Shown here piece after piece: positions 21,891-34,016 of a DNA stretch of 64,000 nt. The position numbers and the translations under genes were made by a program. Source of the stretch: Hemerocallis citrina. Lineage: Eukaryota > Streptophyta > Magnoliopsida > Asparagales > Asphodelaceae. Where the stretch lies: positions 139,507,274-139,571,273 of the forward strand of contig CM030367.1 of assembly GCA_017893485.1 (NCBI GenBank), read 5' to 3'. Numbering within the stretch: position 1 is the stretch's first letter; each line of letters opens with the position of its first letter. The notes beneath the pieces are model-generated. The model did no database searches. It was not told the DNA's origin and was given only the letters and a program-made list of their open reading frames with translations.

Positions 21891-22519
21891 AAAGTTGTCA
21901 AATTGTGTGTCGTATCGTATATCATTTTCTTGAATAATAAATCATGTATCATATTGTATTGTGTATCCTAATTTTCACATACTTGAAAATGTCAATTTAG
22001 TTACCTTTAGATTATATAGTATTAACAAATTTATAACATGGATTGAATGGACAACAAAATAAGTGCTAAAACCGTTATGTATGTTTATAAAACTTACAAA
22101 ACTCTTAAAATCCAATAGAAGTCATCCAGATGAGGATAGGGTGACTGTGAGGATAAGATGAATGGAAATTAGAAGGAAGATAAAACGCTACCACGAAAAA
22201 CCCTATCTTTTGACTTTTTTATTTAAAAAAATTACATCGTGCCGTATTGTGAATCGAACAATACATAGTGATACATAGTGATACGGCCGATACAACTAAA
22301 TGTAGAAATTGAGAAATTAAAATTTGTTCTCCTTTTCTAAGAACATTGCATCCTTTATTCAATGCTTAACAACAAGTGTTCCAGAATCTACTTAAAAATA
22401 TTTTTGCGGAATTGATACGTGTAGTTCATATTTCAATGTTGCGGTGGTTTAGACAAATCAAAGGCATATAAGGAGGGTTATATGTTGCAATTTATGCTTA
22501 TGCTATAGATGTCGCAATT
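21891..22519. other. no gene recognised
   Basis: AT-rich sequence with degenerate GTATCGTATC-like short repeats at about 21905-21990 and 22250-22290. No domain or RNA gene seen. Confidence 0.4.
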
Positions 22520-23125
22520 AGGGTTGGTACAAAAACCCGATATCTGACTTAACTCGGACCCAGACCCGGACCTTAACTCGGACAAGGTATTGGACCGGAA
22601 CCGATCCAATCGATATGGGTCCGGGTCTGGGTCCTAAAATAAGACCAGATGTACTTCCGGATCCAGGTCCGGATCTGCTCAAAATATACCCGAACCGCAC
22701 CCGGATCTGGACCTGAACCCGAACCCGAACCCGAACCCGAACCCGAATCCGAATCCGAATCCTTTAAAAAATACCCCCAAAAATATGGAATTTGAATAAC
22801 AGGGTTATAAGGATATACATGTAAATAGTAATAATTGAAGATAGATATGTAAATATAATATTTATTCATGTACTGAAGTGCAAAAAATGTTGGTATCGTA
22901 AGGTATCGGGTGAAAAAATACTTAAGTGCAAATATGTATTCCCCGCGACCGACCCGATGGGTAGATTTTTTAAACTAAGACCCAGACCCGGATCCGGACT
23001 CGGACCCGGCTCTCGCAAGTCCATATCCGGATCCGGGTCCAATTTTTGGATCCGTGAGGTACCGGTACCGGGTCCGGATCCAGGTAGTGGAAGCCCCGAC
23101 CTGATAGGATCCGATAGCAGCTCTA
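22520..23125. mobile_element. second copy of the hAT-like MITE
   Basis: It shares the CCCGGAC/GTCCGGGT-rich ends, the ATACCCCCAAAAATATGG core, the GGATATACATGTAAATAG segment and the CGATAGCAGCTCTA right end with the element at 4687-5123. A short pure repeat (ACCCGA)n lies inside at about 22708-22745. A clean target duplication is not visible. Confidence 0.65.
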
Positions 23126-23457
23126 ATTGTGAGATACGGGTACAGGATGAAAAGCCGAACACAGGGATACAACCATGATATTAGCATGATAGTATTGTAG
23201 TTACAAGTTTCACAGTTATGCATAAATTGAAACCAAACAACATTCAACAATAAATTTTGTGCTGCAATATCAGAACAACAGATATACAGTATATACAAAC
23301 AACAACAGTATAGTTTTTATTGTCCATACAAAATTACAAAATACAAGAAGTAACATAGTCCACAAATAATAAATATGAGTTCGCTAAACCAACATCGCTA
23401 AACCAACAAATACGATATATATGAGTTCGCTAAACCAACATCGCTAAACCAACAAAT

Positions 23458-23460
<3 letters not shown>

Positions 23461-23545
<85 letters not shown>
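23461..23545. repeat. compound microsatellite (TA)n(GA)n
   Basis: About 58 bp of alternating TA followed by about 26 bp of GA. It lies directly to the left of the 4-kb TIR element; a (TA)n tract also flanks that element on the right (27564-27620). Confidence 0.95.
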
Positions 23546-23550
<5 letters not shown>

Positions 23551-23557
23551 ATATATG

Positions 23558-26500
23558 AGAAAAGTGAGCCTCATATTTGTATGAGGAAATTTCCTCATAC
23601 AAAGTGAGGTGGCAAAATAAGAGCCCTTAGATCACCCTTTTAATCAAAGGGCTTATTTGCAAAAATAAAATTTACAATTATTTGATAACTTTCCAAAAAT
23701 AAAATTTACAATTATTTCTTAACTTTCTTAAAATTAATTGATTTTCTCTCTCCAATCCCTCTTCCTCCCCCTCTTTCTCACGTCTTTCTCCCTCCTCCTC
23801 TAACCCATGCCACACGTCCTTCTCCCTCCTCCCACGCCGCCGCTCATCCTCCCACGTCGCTCCCTCACGAACGCCATCGCCGCTCCTCCCACGCCGCCGC
23901 CCTCCTCCAACGCCGCTCCCTCACGAACGCCGCTCAAAACTTTGTGTGTGTTTGTGTAAGTCACTCCATTGAATTTCGATCAGTTGGTAGCAACTGATCT
24001 TCTTGACAGATATTTTATTATTTGTAATTATTGAAATATTTACTAAAAGTTTGTACAATCCAGGATTGATTGTTCGACATTCACAAGTAATTTATTGAAT
24101 TGATTGTTTGTGTGAGCTGAATAAACAACCTTCCATGTCAACAAAAACAGCCCCAGTTGTGTTTTCTGTGTGAAGAAACAGACAGAGACAACTAGTTTAT
24201 GCAGTTAGCCTAATTGATGAGGAGGGAGTTCTACCTGCTACAGTTTTATTGGTTGTGTTACTCGCCAGTGAGGTTATTTGGCTTTCTCTGTCAGCTAATT
24301 TTGTTTCTTATACAGTTATACTCAATTATTCATGTAATGGCTTACAATTTAGTAGCAGTTTATATCAATTATCATTCCAACTCACTGAACATCGATCGAC
24401 ATTTGACTTGTGACTAAAAGCTTATAAAAAGGTTCACAGTGCATACTATTCAGGAAACGTCTTTCAAAGTGATTTTGCTGTGTGAAGTAACGATCGATTT
24501 GTATTCCGGCCATTTTTCCCAACATTGTATTATCGTCATTTAGATACAAATCATGCATATACGATATAGGAATATATGAATAAGTTGTACTATTTTCTTC
24601 TTTTGGTGGAAGATGTGTTCCCTCACCAATTTGTCACAGATTTTAAGCAAAGTTTATTATCCTCCTCCTTTTGAAACATTGAGCTCCAATTTTATAATAT
24701 CAAGGAACGCTACGAGGTGATCTGGTAATAAGGCTAATAAGGCTAGACAGTTCAACAGGACAACTCACGAGTTCATGCTATTAAGGATGAGAATGTTAAG
24801 TTCAACCAATATGCTGAATGATTTTTTTTCTGTTAGAAAGCCAAAAGGTGAGGATGATATTATGTTTTGAGACAACAATTGAGATTTTTCACAGCTGCAT
24901 TATCAATATCACAACATGACTACTACATATTCCTTTCAACAACAACAAAAACATGACTACTACATATGCTTTCAAACTCGCTTTCAAACGCAATTTCTTA
25001 TTGTAAATTCACAGATATAATGATGAAGTTTGCATCTTTTGAGACTGTCGTGGAGATGATGTACAAAGATGAGCATATACGACGCATTTAAAGTTTTTGT
25101 TGGCCTGTAAGCAAGACTCACTTAACTTTTCTATTTTTCAGTTCAGAACTGTAGTTTTTGCACAATTATTTCAGATTTCAAGTTTCTAAGTCTATAATTT
25201 TGATAATATTTCAGGCCAACAACAGGTGGAGCTGTGCCTGCTCCCGAACCGGCAAAGCTGAGCAACTAGAGCTACACTATTACTTGCTAGTTAATGATCG
25301 AGAAAATTTGTAGTAATAAAGAAATATGTCCCGAATTGATTCTTTGAATTTGGATTGTACTCTGTCATTCACAAGGAAAAGCGGATTGTTGTTTCTCGTT
25401 TTTTTTTAACACAATGGAGCATATATTGACTCAATTGAAGAAGGAAATGGCAGCACCACACAATCAGAAGCTATCGCAACCCTCATAAGGCACTTTCTTC
25501 TATATCTTTTCATGTGGATTGATTCTGTGTTAATGTGCACACTTGGAACATCTTCTCCACAGCGTCCAGGACATTTTTACATTCCTAAGCTGCCTCTGTA
25601 CAGTAGGAAAATTAAATTTCATTAGTTTAAGTTTTCCTAAAAAATTTAACCAACTAATACTCATTAATACAAATATAACTTTAAAAAGGAGTGTGAAGTT
25701 GGCCACAACTCTGTCTTGCATACAAGAGCAGAGCCAAAACTAGTGCCGTGCGGGTGCAAGAAGAGGAGTGGGGGTACCTCTTTCTCCCACACCCAAAACA
25801 AAAGCAAAAAAAAAACTTCTACATAGATTATGCAGAAATCTCTGTATTGAATCCATGAAGGTTCTTTGTTGCAGCGTTGAGGGTTGTGGGCATTCGCGGC
25901 TGGCATTGATGAGGCGCCATAAGGGTCTTAAACGGGAGATCCAAGATTGGTTTCTTGATGATCTGAGAGGACTTTTAGTTGATTTCTATGAAGAGAAGGA
26001 CTTTTAGTTGATTTCTATGAAGAGAAGTCCTAAAGTCAATGTATATTCTCTGAATACTTGAGTTATATTGTTGTTTGATTTTCACTTTTCGCATATAAAT
26101 AAGTCGTTCTTTAGGGATTATGTACCATAATTACGACCATCTTTTGGCTGATACTTAGTTGTATGTACATCATCACCTGATTTGTACAATTCGGTTTTCT
26201 AGAGAAGTAAAGCAAAATGAGAGTCCGCTACATACGAGTAGCTATAACATACACATCTTTACCTTCATCTTGGAAGGGTGATTTTGTATGTCTTGTACAA
26301 TTTGGCCAAGACATTTTGACAAACGGCACATTTGTAAACACTTCTAAAATGGTCAAAATATGTGAGCTATTAAGGTAATTTAAAAATATTTGGCCATAAC
26401 AGCAATGTAAACTGAAATTAATTAGCAAATGAACACAACCACAAGTGAGCAAATAACTAAAGAAACCCTTCTTCTTCCCTTTTTGTCGTAACATACAGCA

Positions 26501-27559
26501 ATGAAGAATTTCACATAACTACAGAAACTACATAACTAAAGGGTTGTTGTGAGAGTGCTTAGATCATACAACAAAAATAAAGAATATGTAGCTAAATTTG
26601 TAGACTACTACACATAAGATAAGCTTAAGCTTAAGCTCGCAAATCATACAGAAAAAACTCTCAAAACCACATTATATCATGTCCTTCCTTAATCTTCACG
26701 ACATTTTACAATCTAACTAATCATTCCTTTGATGCTATTTGTTGCCAGCATTGTCTGGATACTCTTTGCAGTTTCTATAGCGGAATCACCTCTCTTAAGA
26801 ATGCTTCCAGCACTTCAACCTTTTGTAGTAGTGACCCAACATTTGAATTGGTAGCACTGACCAATTTATTTGTTGTCTTCAAAGCAGCACATAACTACAA
26901 GCACAAAGCAAGAATTAAATAGTAGTTCAACCATAATATGTTACAGTTATTGTCATGAAGTAAAAGTTCTAAGTAGTCAGAGGAGGAGGGAGGCGACGTG
27001 GGCGGCGTGCGGCGTAAGGGAGGCGGCGTGGGCGGCGTGGGCGGCGTGGGTCGTGAGGGAGTCCATGTGGGTTAGATGAGGGAGGCGATGTAGGCGGCGT
27101 GCGGCGTGAGGAAGTCCATGTGGGTTAGAGGAGGGAGGCGATGTGGGCGGCGTGCGGTGTGAGGGAGGCAGCGTGGTCGTCGTGGGTGGACGGCGCGGGC
27201 AACGTGTATTAGAGGAGGGCGTCTTAGAGTAGGAGGGCGGCTTCGACGTCGAGCAGCAACGGTGAAATGTAAAGGAGGAGGGCGGCGTCGGTGTTGTGAG
27301 AGAGGGAGGCGGCGTGAGAAGGAGGAAAGAGGGAAAACAGAGAAAACGGCGAAATGAGAAGGAGAAAGAGAAAAGAGGGAAAGAGGAAAAAGATCGGGAG
27401 ATTGGAGAGAGAAAATCTATTATTTAAGGAATTAAACAAATAATTGTAAATTTTATTTTTGCAAATAAGCCCTTTGATTAAAAGGGTGATCTAAGGGCTC
27501 TTATTTTTCCACCTCACTTTGTATGAGGAAATTTCCTCATACAAATATGAGGCTCACTT

Positions 27560-27563
<4 letters not shown>
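23558..27563. mobile_element. 4.0-kb element with long terminal inverted repeats and genic fragments inside
   Basis: The ends match as an inverted repeat over at least 130 bp. Left AGAAAAGTGAGCCTCATATT at 23558 pairs with the same sequence read backwards from 27563, continuing through GAGGAAATTTCCTCATACAA and CTTTGATTAAAAGGG-type text. Inside the repeats are GC-rich CCGCC/GGCGG subterminal blocks (23760-23940 and 26980-27330). The core has no transposase that I recognise. It includes an apparent spliced fragment: GTAAGC donor at about 25108 and TTTCAG acceptor at about 25215, joining to a short frame ending PAPEPAKLSN-stop at 25269. A 79-codon frame (25768-26007) is unassigned. The layout fits a Pack-MULE-type element; because it sits in TA repeats, the target duplication cannot be read. 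Confidence 0.75.
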
Positions 27564-27619
<56 letters not shown>

Positions 27620-28320
27620 GAGAAATGCTCAGTTGAAAATGCAGGAATAAGAAAAAAAAATCAGTCCAGACCCAATCCTAACCCTTCGTTCATTTTGATG
27701 ATCAAACCCATCAAAGGCTAGGCGTCGATGTCAGCTTCGGGTTTAGAGTTGGAGATTGTCAACCACATATTTACAAGGGTGTATTGAATTGGAATTTGAA
27801 AAGAATTTAAAAGAATGTGAAAATCCTAGTGTATTCTATAAGGATTTTAAAGGAGTTTATAAAAGTCACAGTGTATTCAATTGAGACTTTAAGTGATTTT
27901 ATTCAATTCTCGGTGTATTCAATTAAGATTTTAAATGACCCCATTCAATTCTCGGTGTATTCAAAAAGTTATTGATTTTGGTAGAATTGAGAATTTGGAA
28001 GATTTAGATGGAATCTAGGGTCTGAGGTATAAATACCAAAAGCTTTTGCAATTCTTGGTGAGTATGGTTTTGTTTCCTGTACATATGCCCCAAATTATCC
28101 CCAAATAAACCCAAACCCTTTAATCCCCCTTCTCTCTCCATCGTCTTCTTCCTCCTCCTCCTCTCCACCCGACACCCTCATCCGCTGCTACCCCACTCTC
28201 CTCTACCTCCCGACCTCCGATCCCCATGCAGAGGCCTAATTCAACCCAAACCCTAATTCAACCCAACCACCGGTCTCCACGCAGAGGCCTCCATCTGCCT
28301 CCTGAAAGACAGTGGAATCA
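27564..28320. other. no gene recognised; (TA)n tract then repetitive-looking AT-rich DNA
   Basis: (TA)n at 27564-27620 is followed by sequence in which CGGTGTATTCAATT-like phrases recur (about 27780, 27870, 27910 and 27950). That pattern suggests a MITE, but no clear ends were found. Confidence 0.4.
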
Positions 28321-28379
28321 ATTTCAATCAAAATCAACCCAATGGAGTTGATTAAAAATATTCTCAAGATTGCTATGGC

Positions 28380-28650
28380 ATAAAATTTGATAATATGCAA
28401 TGTCTTTGCCAGATGAGGGAATGTTGAATACAGAGATGGGTTTAGTGCGAGGGAGGTTGTGGAGGCAGTGGTTGCCGATCAAGTGGTAGACTCGGCCATT
28501 GAAGTTTTGGAATACGCTGACTAGTTTTTCGACTGTTGTTTGAGACCGCGATTTGGGGCATTGGCCGTCGACAATGTCACCCAGGTTGATTACAAAGTTG
28601 AGGCCCATGTTTTTGTTCCAGCTACCGACTGCGCGAAGAAAATTACCAGG
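28380..28650 (-). pseudogene. fragment of a manganese-dependent ADP-ribose/CDP-alcohol diphosphatase gene
   Basis: The minus-strand frame reads LRAVGSWNKNMGLNFVINLG, then DIVDGQCPK, then FNGRVYHLIGNHCLHNLPR. These are calcineurin-like metallophosphoesterase motifs GDIVDG and GNHC, with the spacing of this diphosphatase family. After KDIAYYQIL the similarity stops where the family continues with a YDFSP-type segment. Only about 90 of some 300 residues are present. It is a truncated copy, and I infer it is inactive. Confidence 0.8.
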
Positions 28651-28813
28651 GGCGCTAACTCAGTTAGCGACAAGGATTTTTTTGTATTAAATTTTCAACC
28701 AGGGATAGTTTGGTACATACTTACAAAAAGTGGGATAGTTGGTAAAAAAATTCCCTCCAACTCTCAGAACATGACAGAAAAACGACATTGCACATCTATA
28801 CATGCAACTTGTT

Positions 28814-29358
28814 TTTTTTTGAAGGAAAAGGTGGAATATGGCACCCTGTTTCATTAATAAGATCTTAACGAAACAAACTCAGAGTATTGGGCCAGATTAC
28901 AAACTACAGACAGAAAATAAAATATACATGAAGCAACATGACCCGTACAAACAACAAATCCCTCCAACAACCCTGGAGGGTGGGCCGACAAACAAGCTCG
29001 GTCCAGCAAAATTGTATATATGTCAGTTTAGCTTCGTCCACTACCTTCACGGCACATGCACACCCACCTGAAACAAGTCTGGCAGGATTTTTTTCACCCA
29101 CCGATCCCTGCCTTCTCCTCGCTGGAGGGACCCTGTCTTTGGGCCCAAGCCCCGCATGTAGAGTATTGACAACCGCCAAGCTCTGTCCGCCTATCCTCCC
29201 ACAATCTTGCAATAATCACTCCCTCACCAAAAACCGTAGTCAAGGAGAGAATCGTGAAGAGGATACCTTCTCCTCTCTCACGCCCTTGCTATCTCCAGTG
29301 AATTCTCACAAATACAGACGAACACCACCATAGGATAGTGAAGAGCAACATCTTCACT

Positions 29359-29408
<50 letters not shown>

Positions 29409-30672
29409 CAGAAAACCAATACAAAACCTAGCTGATTGAATTATCACCTTCTCCTCTCGTCAAAACGGGCGATGGCGTTGGGCTTCAGCTTCCATTATGA
29501 GGGCGTAGTGGTGGTGATGCCTCGTCGACTGTGGTCATCAGGAGAAGTAGCCCGGATGCAGCCTCCCAGAATCTCCTCCACTCAACCTACAAACGCGCCA
29601 ACAGCTCCCACAACCACTACCAAAGAGAGAGTCGTGCAGAGGATACCTTCACCTCTTTCACGTTTGTGCTTTCTTAGGCGATTTCACACCAAACAACTAT
29701 CTCGTTTTCCACACCTAAAAACCCCGCTCCAAGAGAGAGCCGTGAAGAGGATACCTTCACCTCTCTCACGCTCTTGCTCTATCGGGTGATTTCTCCCCAC
29801 ACAGACACACACGCTGTAAGAGATAGTGGCATAAGCTGGAGGAAGCTCAATAGCATGATAGTAGACACAGTGAAGACTGCACCGGCGACATCGTTGGACC
29901 CCCCAAAAGTTAAGACAAGAGAGCGCACATCATGGAGGGACCCCATCTTCGGGCTCAAGCTCCACAATCGTGCAATACAATACATCGCCGCCCTCCCCAC
30001 CAACACAATAATCCCCCAATCCCAACCTAAACTCCCTATGCTATGGGGGTGACCGATAGCAGAACCATCGGCCACCGTAGCGGCCTCAAAAACCACCCAT
30101 CGCCGAAGAAGATTGTCGAGGCGCCGGCGAGAAGAGCGGTGCGCCTCCCGAAACTGGAGATGGCGGCAGATCTTCATGTCGATCGAGAATAGCGGCAAAG
30201 TGGAGGGACGACGGTGGGGAGCATCGGCGACAGCAGCAGCATTGAAGAACACTCATCTCCGAAAAAGAGCCCGGCATTGATATCAGTGAGCTCCACCCAA
30301 AACTAGAGGCGACGACTTCAGCAGGTGGGTGGCGCTCTGAGCAGTCCTCATCGGTGGAGAGGTGGCTACCGAAGCATCGGTGACTCCGCGAACCCCACCC
30401 AAGGAGCACGCCACCGCACGACAATGGCCTCGAAGACCCACCAACGAGTCTTGGTCTGGAGAACGACAGGAATAAGAGGGGAGGGAGGGAGGGACAGGGG
30501 AATGATTGAGAGGAGGGAGGGACGGCGGGGAAGGAGCAACGGGGCGGCGGCGACGAACCCTAGCTGCCGCCCCCACAAATCAGATCTAGAGTTTCGTTAC
30601 TGTTGTTTTTTTTAGGGGGGAAGAGTTTCTCTCTCTAGAACTTCTAGAGAGAGAAACTCCAATTGGTATATT
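28814..30672 (-). mobile_element. non-autonomous LINE-type retroposon with 17-bp target duplication
   Basis: Flanked by the direct repeat TATACATGCAACTTGTT at 28797-28813 and 30673-30689. On the minus strand it starts near 30672 with a hairpin-forming leader (GAGTTTCTCTCTCTAGAAG paired with TCTAGAGAGAGAAACTC). It ends with CATATTCCACCTTTTCC and a poly(A) run at 28822-28814. That 3' end closely matches the end of the LINE at 35112-35933. No reverse transcriptase or endonuclease is present, so it is a deletion derivative that probably used LINE machinery. It contains an internal repeated segment (AAGAGGATACCTTCWCCTCT) at about 29255, 29640 and 29745. Confidence 0.75.
29366..29405. repeat. (CT)n microsatellite
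   Basis: About 40 bp of uninterrupted CT dinucleotides inside the LINE-type retroposon. Confidence 0.9.
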
Positions 30673-30889
30673 TATACATGCAACTTGTTGTCACATACAA
30701 AGTAGGTAGCCAGGAGGTACAATTGGTTGTTCCCAGTAAGGCGATACATGGACAACATGTGTTCAATGCGACAAAAATTCAAAAAAGAAGTGCCTATGTG
30801 ACTGCTCATATCAAATCTTCGGTTTGCTTTTACTATAAACTAGTCTTGAGTGTAGCAGAATTTGGAAGAAGTCTTGTGTTGAAATTTTT

Positions 30890-31612
30890 GTTTAATATAT
30901 GTCATTTCTCGAAACTATTTGCAGACAGAAAAAAGTTATCAAACTATTTGCACTCGGGGACTCAACAACTAGACTTGCGTTCCTAACGGCGAGCTTAGTT
31001 ATTTCGTGCTCGCCGTTGGGACACGGCATGTGTAGTTTTTTTGTGAGAAACTCGATGTTCCCAACGGCGAGTTTGTTCAAAATTTTCAAATAAGACTCCC
31101 CGTTTCCAACGGCGATGAGATTTATACTACACTCGCTGTTGGGAATGTCGAGTTTTGTTCAAAAATATTTTGTATGGAGTTTTTTTCGAAAATTCACTAA
31201 GTCCAATAGAGAGTTTCACTCTCAGTGAAATTTTATATATCCTCATCGTTCTCAACAGCGAGTCTAGTATAAAGAACCTCGTCGTTGAGAACAGCGAGTC
31301 TTGTTTAATAATTTTAAACTAAACTCGTCATTCTCAACAGCTAAAGAACCTCACCGTTCACAATAGCTAAAGAACCTCGCTGTTCCCAGTGGCGAGTCTT
31401 GTTTGATAATTTTGAATTGAACTCGTCGTTCTCAACAACGAGTTTCTCCAAAAAAAAAAAAAAAAAAAATTAGGTCGGTCGTTCTCAACGACAAGCACAA
31501 AATAACTCAACTCGTCGTTGAAAATGATAAGTCTAGTTGTTAAGTCTCTGAGCACATATAATTTGATAATTATTCACTTTCTGCAAATAGTTAGGAAAAA
31601 TGACATATGTTA
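30890..31612. mobile_element. TIR element with reiterated CGCCGTTGGGAACGGCG-type palindromes
   Basis: The ends are inverted copies over about 90 bp: ATGTCATTTCTCG, AACTATTTGCAGA, TTATCAAA and ACAACTAGACTT on the left mirror the right end at 31520-31612. The interior carries at least ten imperfect inverted copies of GCGAG/CTCGC separated by GTTGGGAAC or TTCTCAAC cores. No coding sequence. Target duplication not identified. It resembles in design the MULE-like elements at 40.1, 51.6 and 57.0 kb. Confidence 0.65.
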
Positions 31613-31800
31613 AATAAATAAAAAATCTGTCGATTGATAAGATAAAGTACAATGCCTGGTCCAACAGCAATGAAGTTTTCATAGCAAGACCCTTTCCTTT
31701 TCATTGCTTTGAGAGAGAATTTAATGATTTGACAATCATGATAATTCATATTTCATCGTTTATAATAGCTAGATTGTTCGTAATTCTAATATCCGAGTCA

Positions 31801-32930
31801 GAGCATCCACAGTCGTTGAAGCCAAATTTTGGGTATTTGGAAATTTAGAAATAGGAAAAATAGAATGTAGCTGCAGTAGTTGAAGCTATTTTTTGGCTAT
31901 TTTCGATTGGTCGTTTGTTTCCATTTAAACGACGGAAGATTATCTATCGTCAATCTCATAAGACGGTATATAATACACCGTGGGTGGAGCGGTAATAACC
32001 TTTTTTTATTTTTTTTAAAAAAAAACCCAACAACGGGTGATAATACACCGTTAATTTGAAGCCACGGTCCATTATTCACCGTTGGTAGACCTTCTTTTAA
32101 AATTTTTTTTTTTTTTTTTAAAAAATGCCAAGGACGGGTTATAAAGCACCGTCAATTTGTTCAGACGGTTGTTTATTTACCGTGCGTTGATGTATTTTTT
32201 AAATTTTTTTTTTTTAAAAAAATTAAATCCAATAACGGGTCACAATCTTCCGTCAATTCGATCACACGGTGGATTATTTACCGTTGGTTGACTGTTTTTT
32301 TTAATTTTTTTTTTTTAAAAAAAAATACCCAGCAACGGATCATAATTCCCCGTCAATTTGAACACACGGTGTTTTTTCCACCGTCAGTTGACTTCCAGGT
32401 TTTTTTTGTTTTTTTTTTTTTTTTTTTTAAAAAAACCCAACACGGAAGGCTAACAATTGGTCAATTTCCCATTAATTGGTCAATTTCCCATTAATTTCCC
32501 ATTAATTGTTTAAAAAACCCAATTGGTCAATTTCCCATTGGTCAATTTCCCATTAATTGGTCAATTTCCCATTAATTTCCCATTAATTGTTTAAAAAACC
32601 CAATTGGTCAATTTCCCATCAATTTAACAGACGGTGTATAATACACCGTCAATCTCATTTTTAATTTTTTTTTTTTTTTTTTTTTCGAATGCGTCTTAAT
32701 CATTGGGAACCGTACTTTTTGATCACACGGAAGATTATTTGCCGTTAATTAGATCGGACGGGCTTTTTTCTTCCGAAAGCTATATTTTCCATTTCGCCAT
32801 ATCGCCTGCTATATTTGGCAGCGCACTGTTCATCGTCAACCCAAATTTTGGGTATTTGGACGACGACTGCAGTGCGTTTTTTTCCAAATTTTCCAAATTT
32901 TGGGTATTTAGCCCACGACTGTGGATGCTC
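31801..32930. mobile_element. PIF/Harbinger-like MITE with reiterated ACGGTGTATAATACACCGT palindromes
   Basis: Starts GAGCATCCACAGTCGT and ends with its inverse, flanked by the 3-bp repeat TCA (31798-31800 and 32931-32933). Inside, imperfect palindromes of the form ACGGT(N)ACCGT recur about every 60 bp, alternating with A/T homopolymer runs (for example 32015-32030 and 32100-32125). A short tandem of CAATTTCCCATTAATTGGT occupies about 32450-32620. No coding capacity. Confidence 0.7.
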
Positions 32931-33007
32931 TCATGTTCCTCATTTTAGACAATCTTCTCCTCTTCTTGCCATCTAAAACTGTTTCAACGAAATGTTACTT
33001 TAAATAT

Positions 33008-33378
33008 ACTAGTATTTTTTCCGTGCGATGCACGTTTTGATAAGAGTTTAAGGATTATCATGTGTGATTTACGTGTTAAGAAAAAGTTTTGTTTGACGTG
33101 TGTAAAAATATTTTGAAGGAAAAACTACAATTTGTACGTGCAATGCATGTATTTATAAGTAGAATTTGAGTTGTACGTGCAACATATGTGTATGTTTAGT
33201 GTTAAACAAATATTGTAAAATTGTTTTGCACGTGCGTTGCATGTTTTAAATAGGTGTGATTTTTTTTATTTGTTTGTTTTTGTTGTAATTAATGGGAGAG
33301 TTGGAGTTGCACGTGCAATGCACGGGTTTGTATGTTGACAACATTACAACTCCAACTCTCCCATTATAATATTAGAGA
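33008..33378 (-). mobile_element. 371-bp Helitron-like element
   Basis: Minus strand: 5' TCTCTAATATTATAATGGGA (from 33378), 3' hairpin ACGTGCATCGCACGG followed by CTAGT (33012-33008). A second internal ACCCGTGCATTGCACGTGC hairpin lies near 33310-33330. Confidence 0.7.
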
Positions 33379-33396
33379 TAATCATTTCATGGAATT

Positions 33397-34016
33397 TGAT
33401 GTGGGTAAAAATATAACAAAATTGGGACCGTTCAAACGGGCATGAATCCTAAAGCTCTCGGGGGTAAAACGGTAAATTTCAGTAAATACAAACCCAACAT
33501 AAGGAGTTGGGCCACTTTCAGGCCTATTAACTCAATCTGGCCGGCAATGAGGGGCTGTCAAAGCAGCTCTAACACAAAGGAATCCAGGTTCATTTGAAGA
33601 ACTTAGTTTAAACCCCCTATCTATATATAGGGTAACCGCTTCTATCTCTCCATGCATGAGAGAGTTTGAAAATTTTGTCTATTTATCAAGATAAGAGTCC
33701 TGACTCGATCTCTTCACATGGGAGAGGGTAACCAATCTTATCAAAACACCAGAAAGTAGAGATAAATCCAATATCTTGAAACAACCCCCCCCCCCCCCCT
33801 AGTGAGTATATATATCTCTTGACCTCTTCAAAAACCAGGTAATTGTAAATACCGCTCTCAAAACTCTTCGTATCTTCTGAGTTTTCTGACTTTTACGTCG
33901 GAGGGTCTATCGCCGGGACCAACCCCGATGTTTCACTTTGTTTTGCAAGTCCACAGGAGCGATCACATCCATCCCCGACAATAAGAGTCAGCAGCATTTT
34001 GTGATGGTCAACATCG
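33397..34016 (+). mobile_element. LTR-like remnant
   Basis: Starts TGATGTGGGTAAAAAT and has a TATA-like CTATATATAGGG at about 33620. Near 33896 it contains CGTCGGAGGGTCTATCGCCG, matching the corresponding stretch in the 659-bp LTRs. The right end is uncertain (a CAACA near 34016) and no target duplication was found. A 14-bp C run lies at about 33786. Probably a degraded solo LTR. Confidence 0.45.

Noticed and set aside
23398..23598. Minus-strand frame rich in Ile-Tyr and Ser-Leu
   Set aside because: A direct translation of the (TA)n(GA)n microsatellite.
30086..30576. Minus-strand frames in the LINE-type retroposon considered as LINE ORF1
   Set aside because: Low-complexity Ser/Pro/Arg sequence in several frames, without an RNA-binding zinc knuckle or other ORF1 feature.
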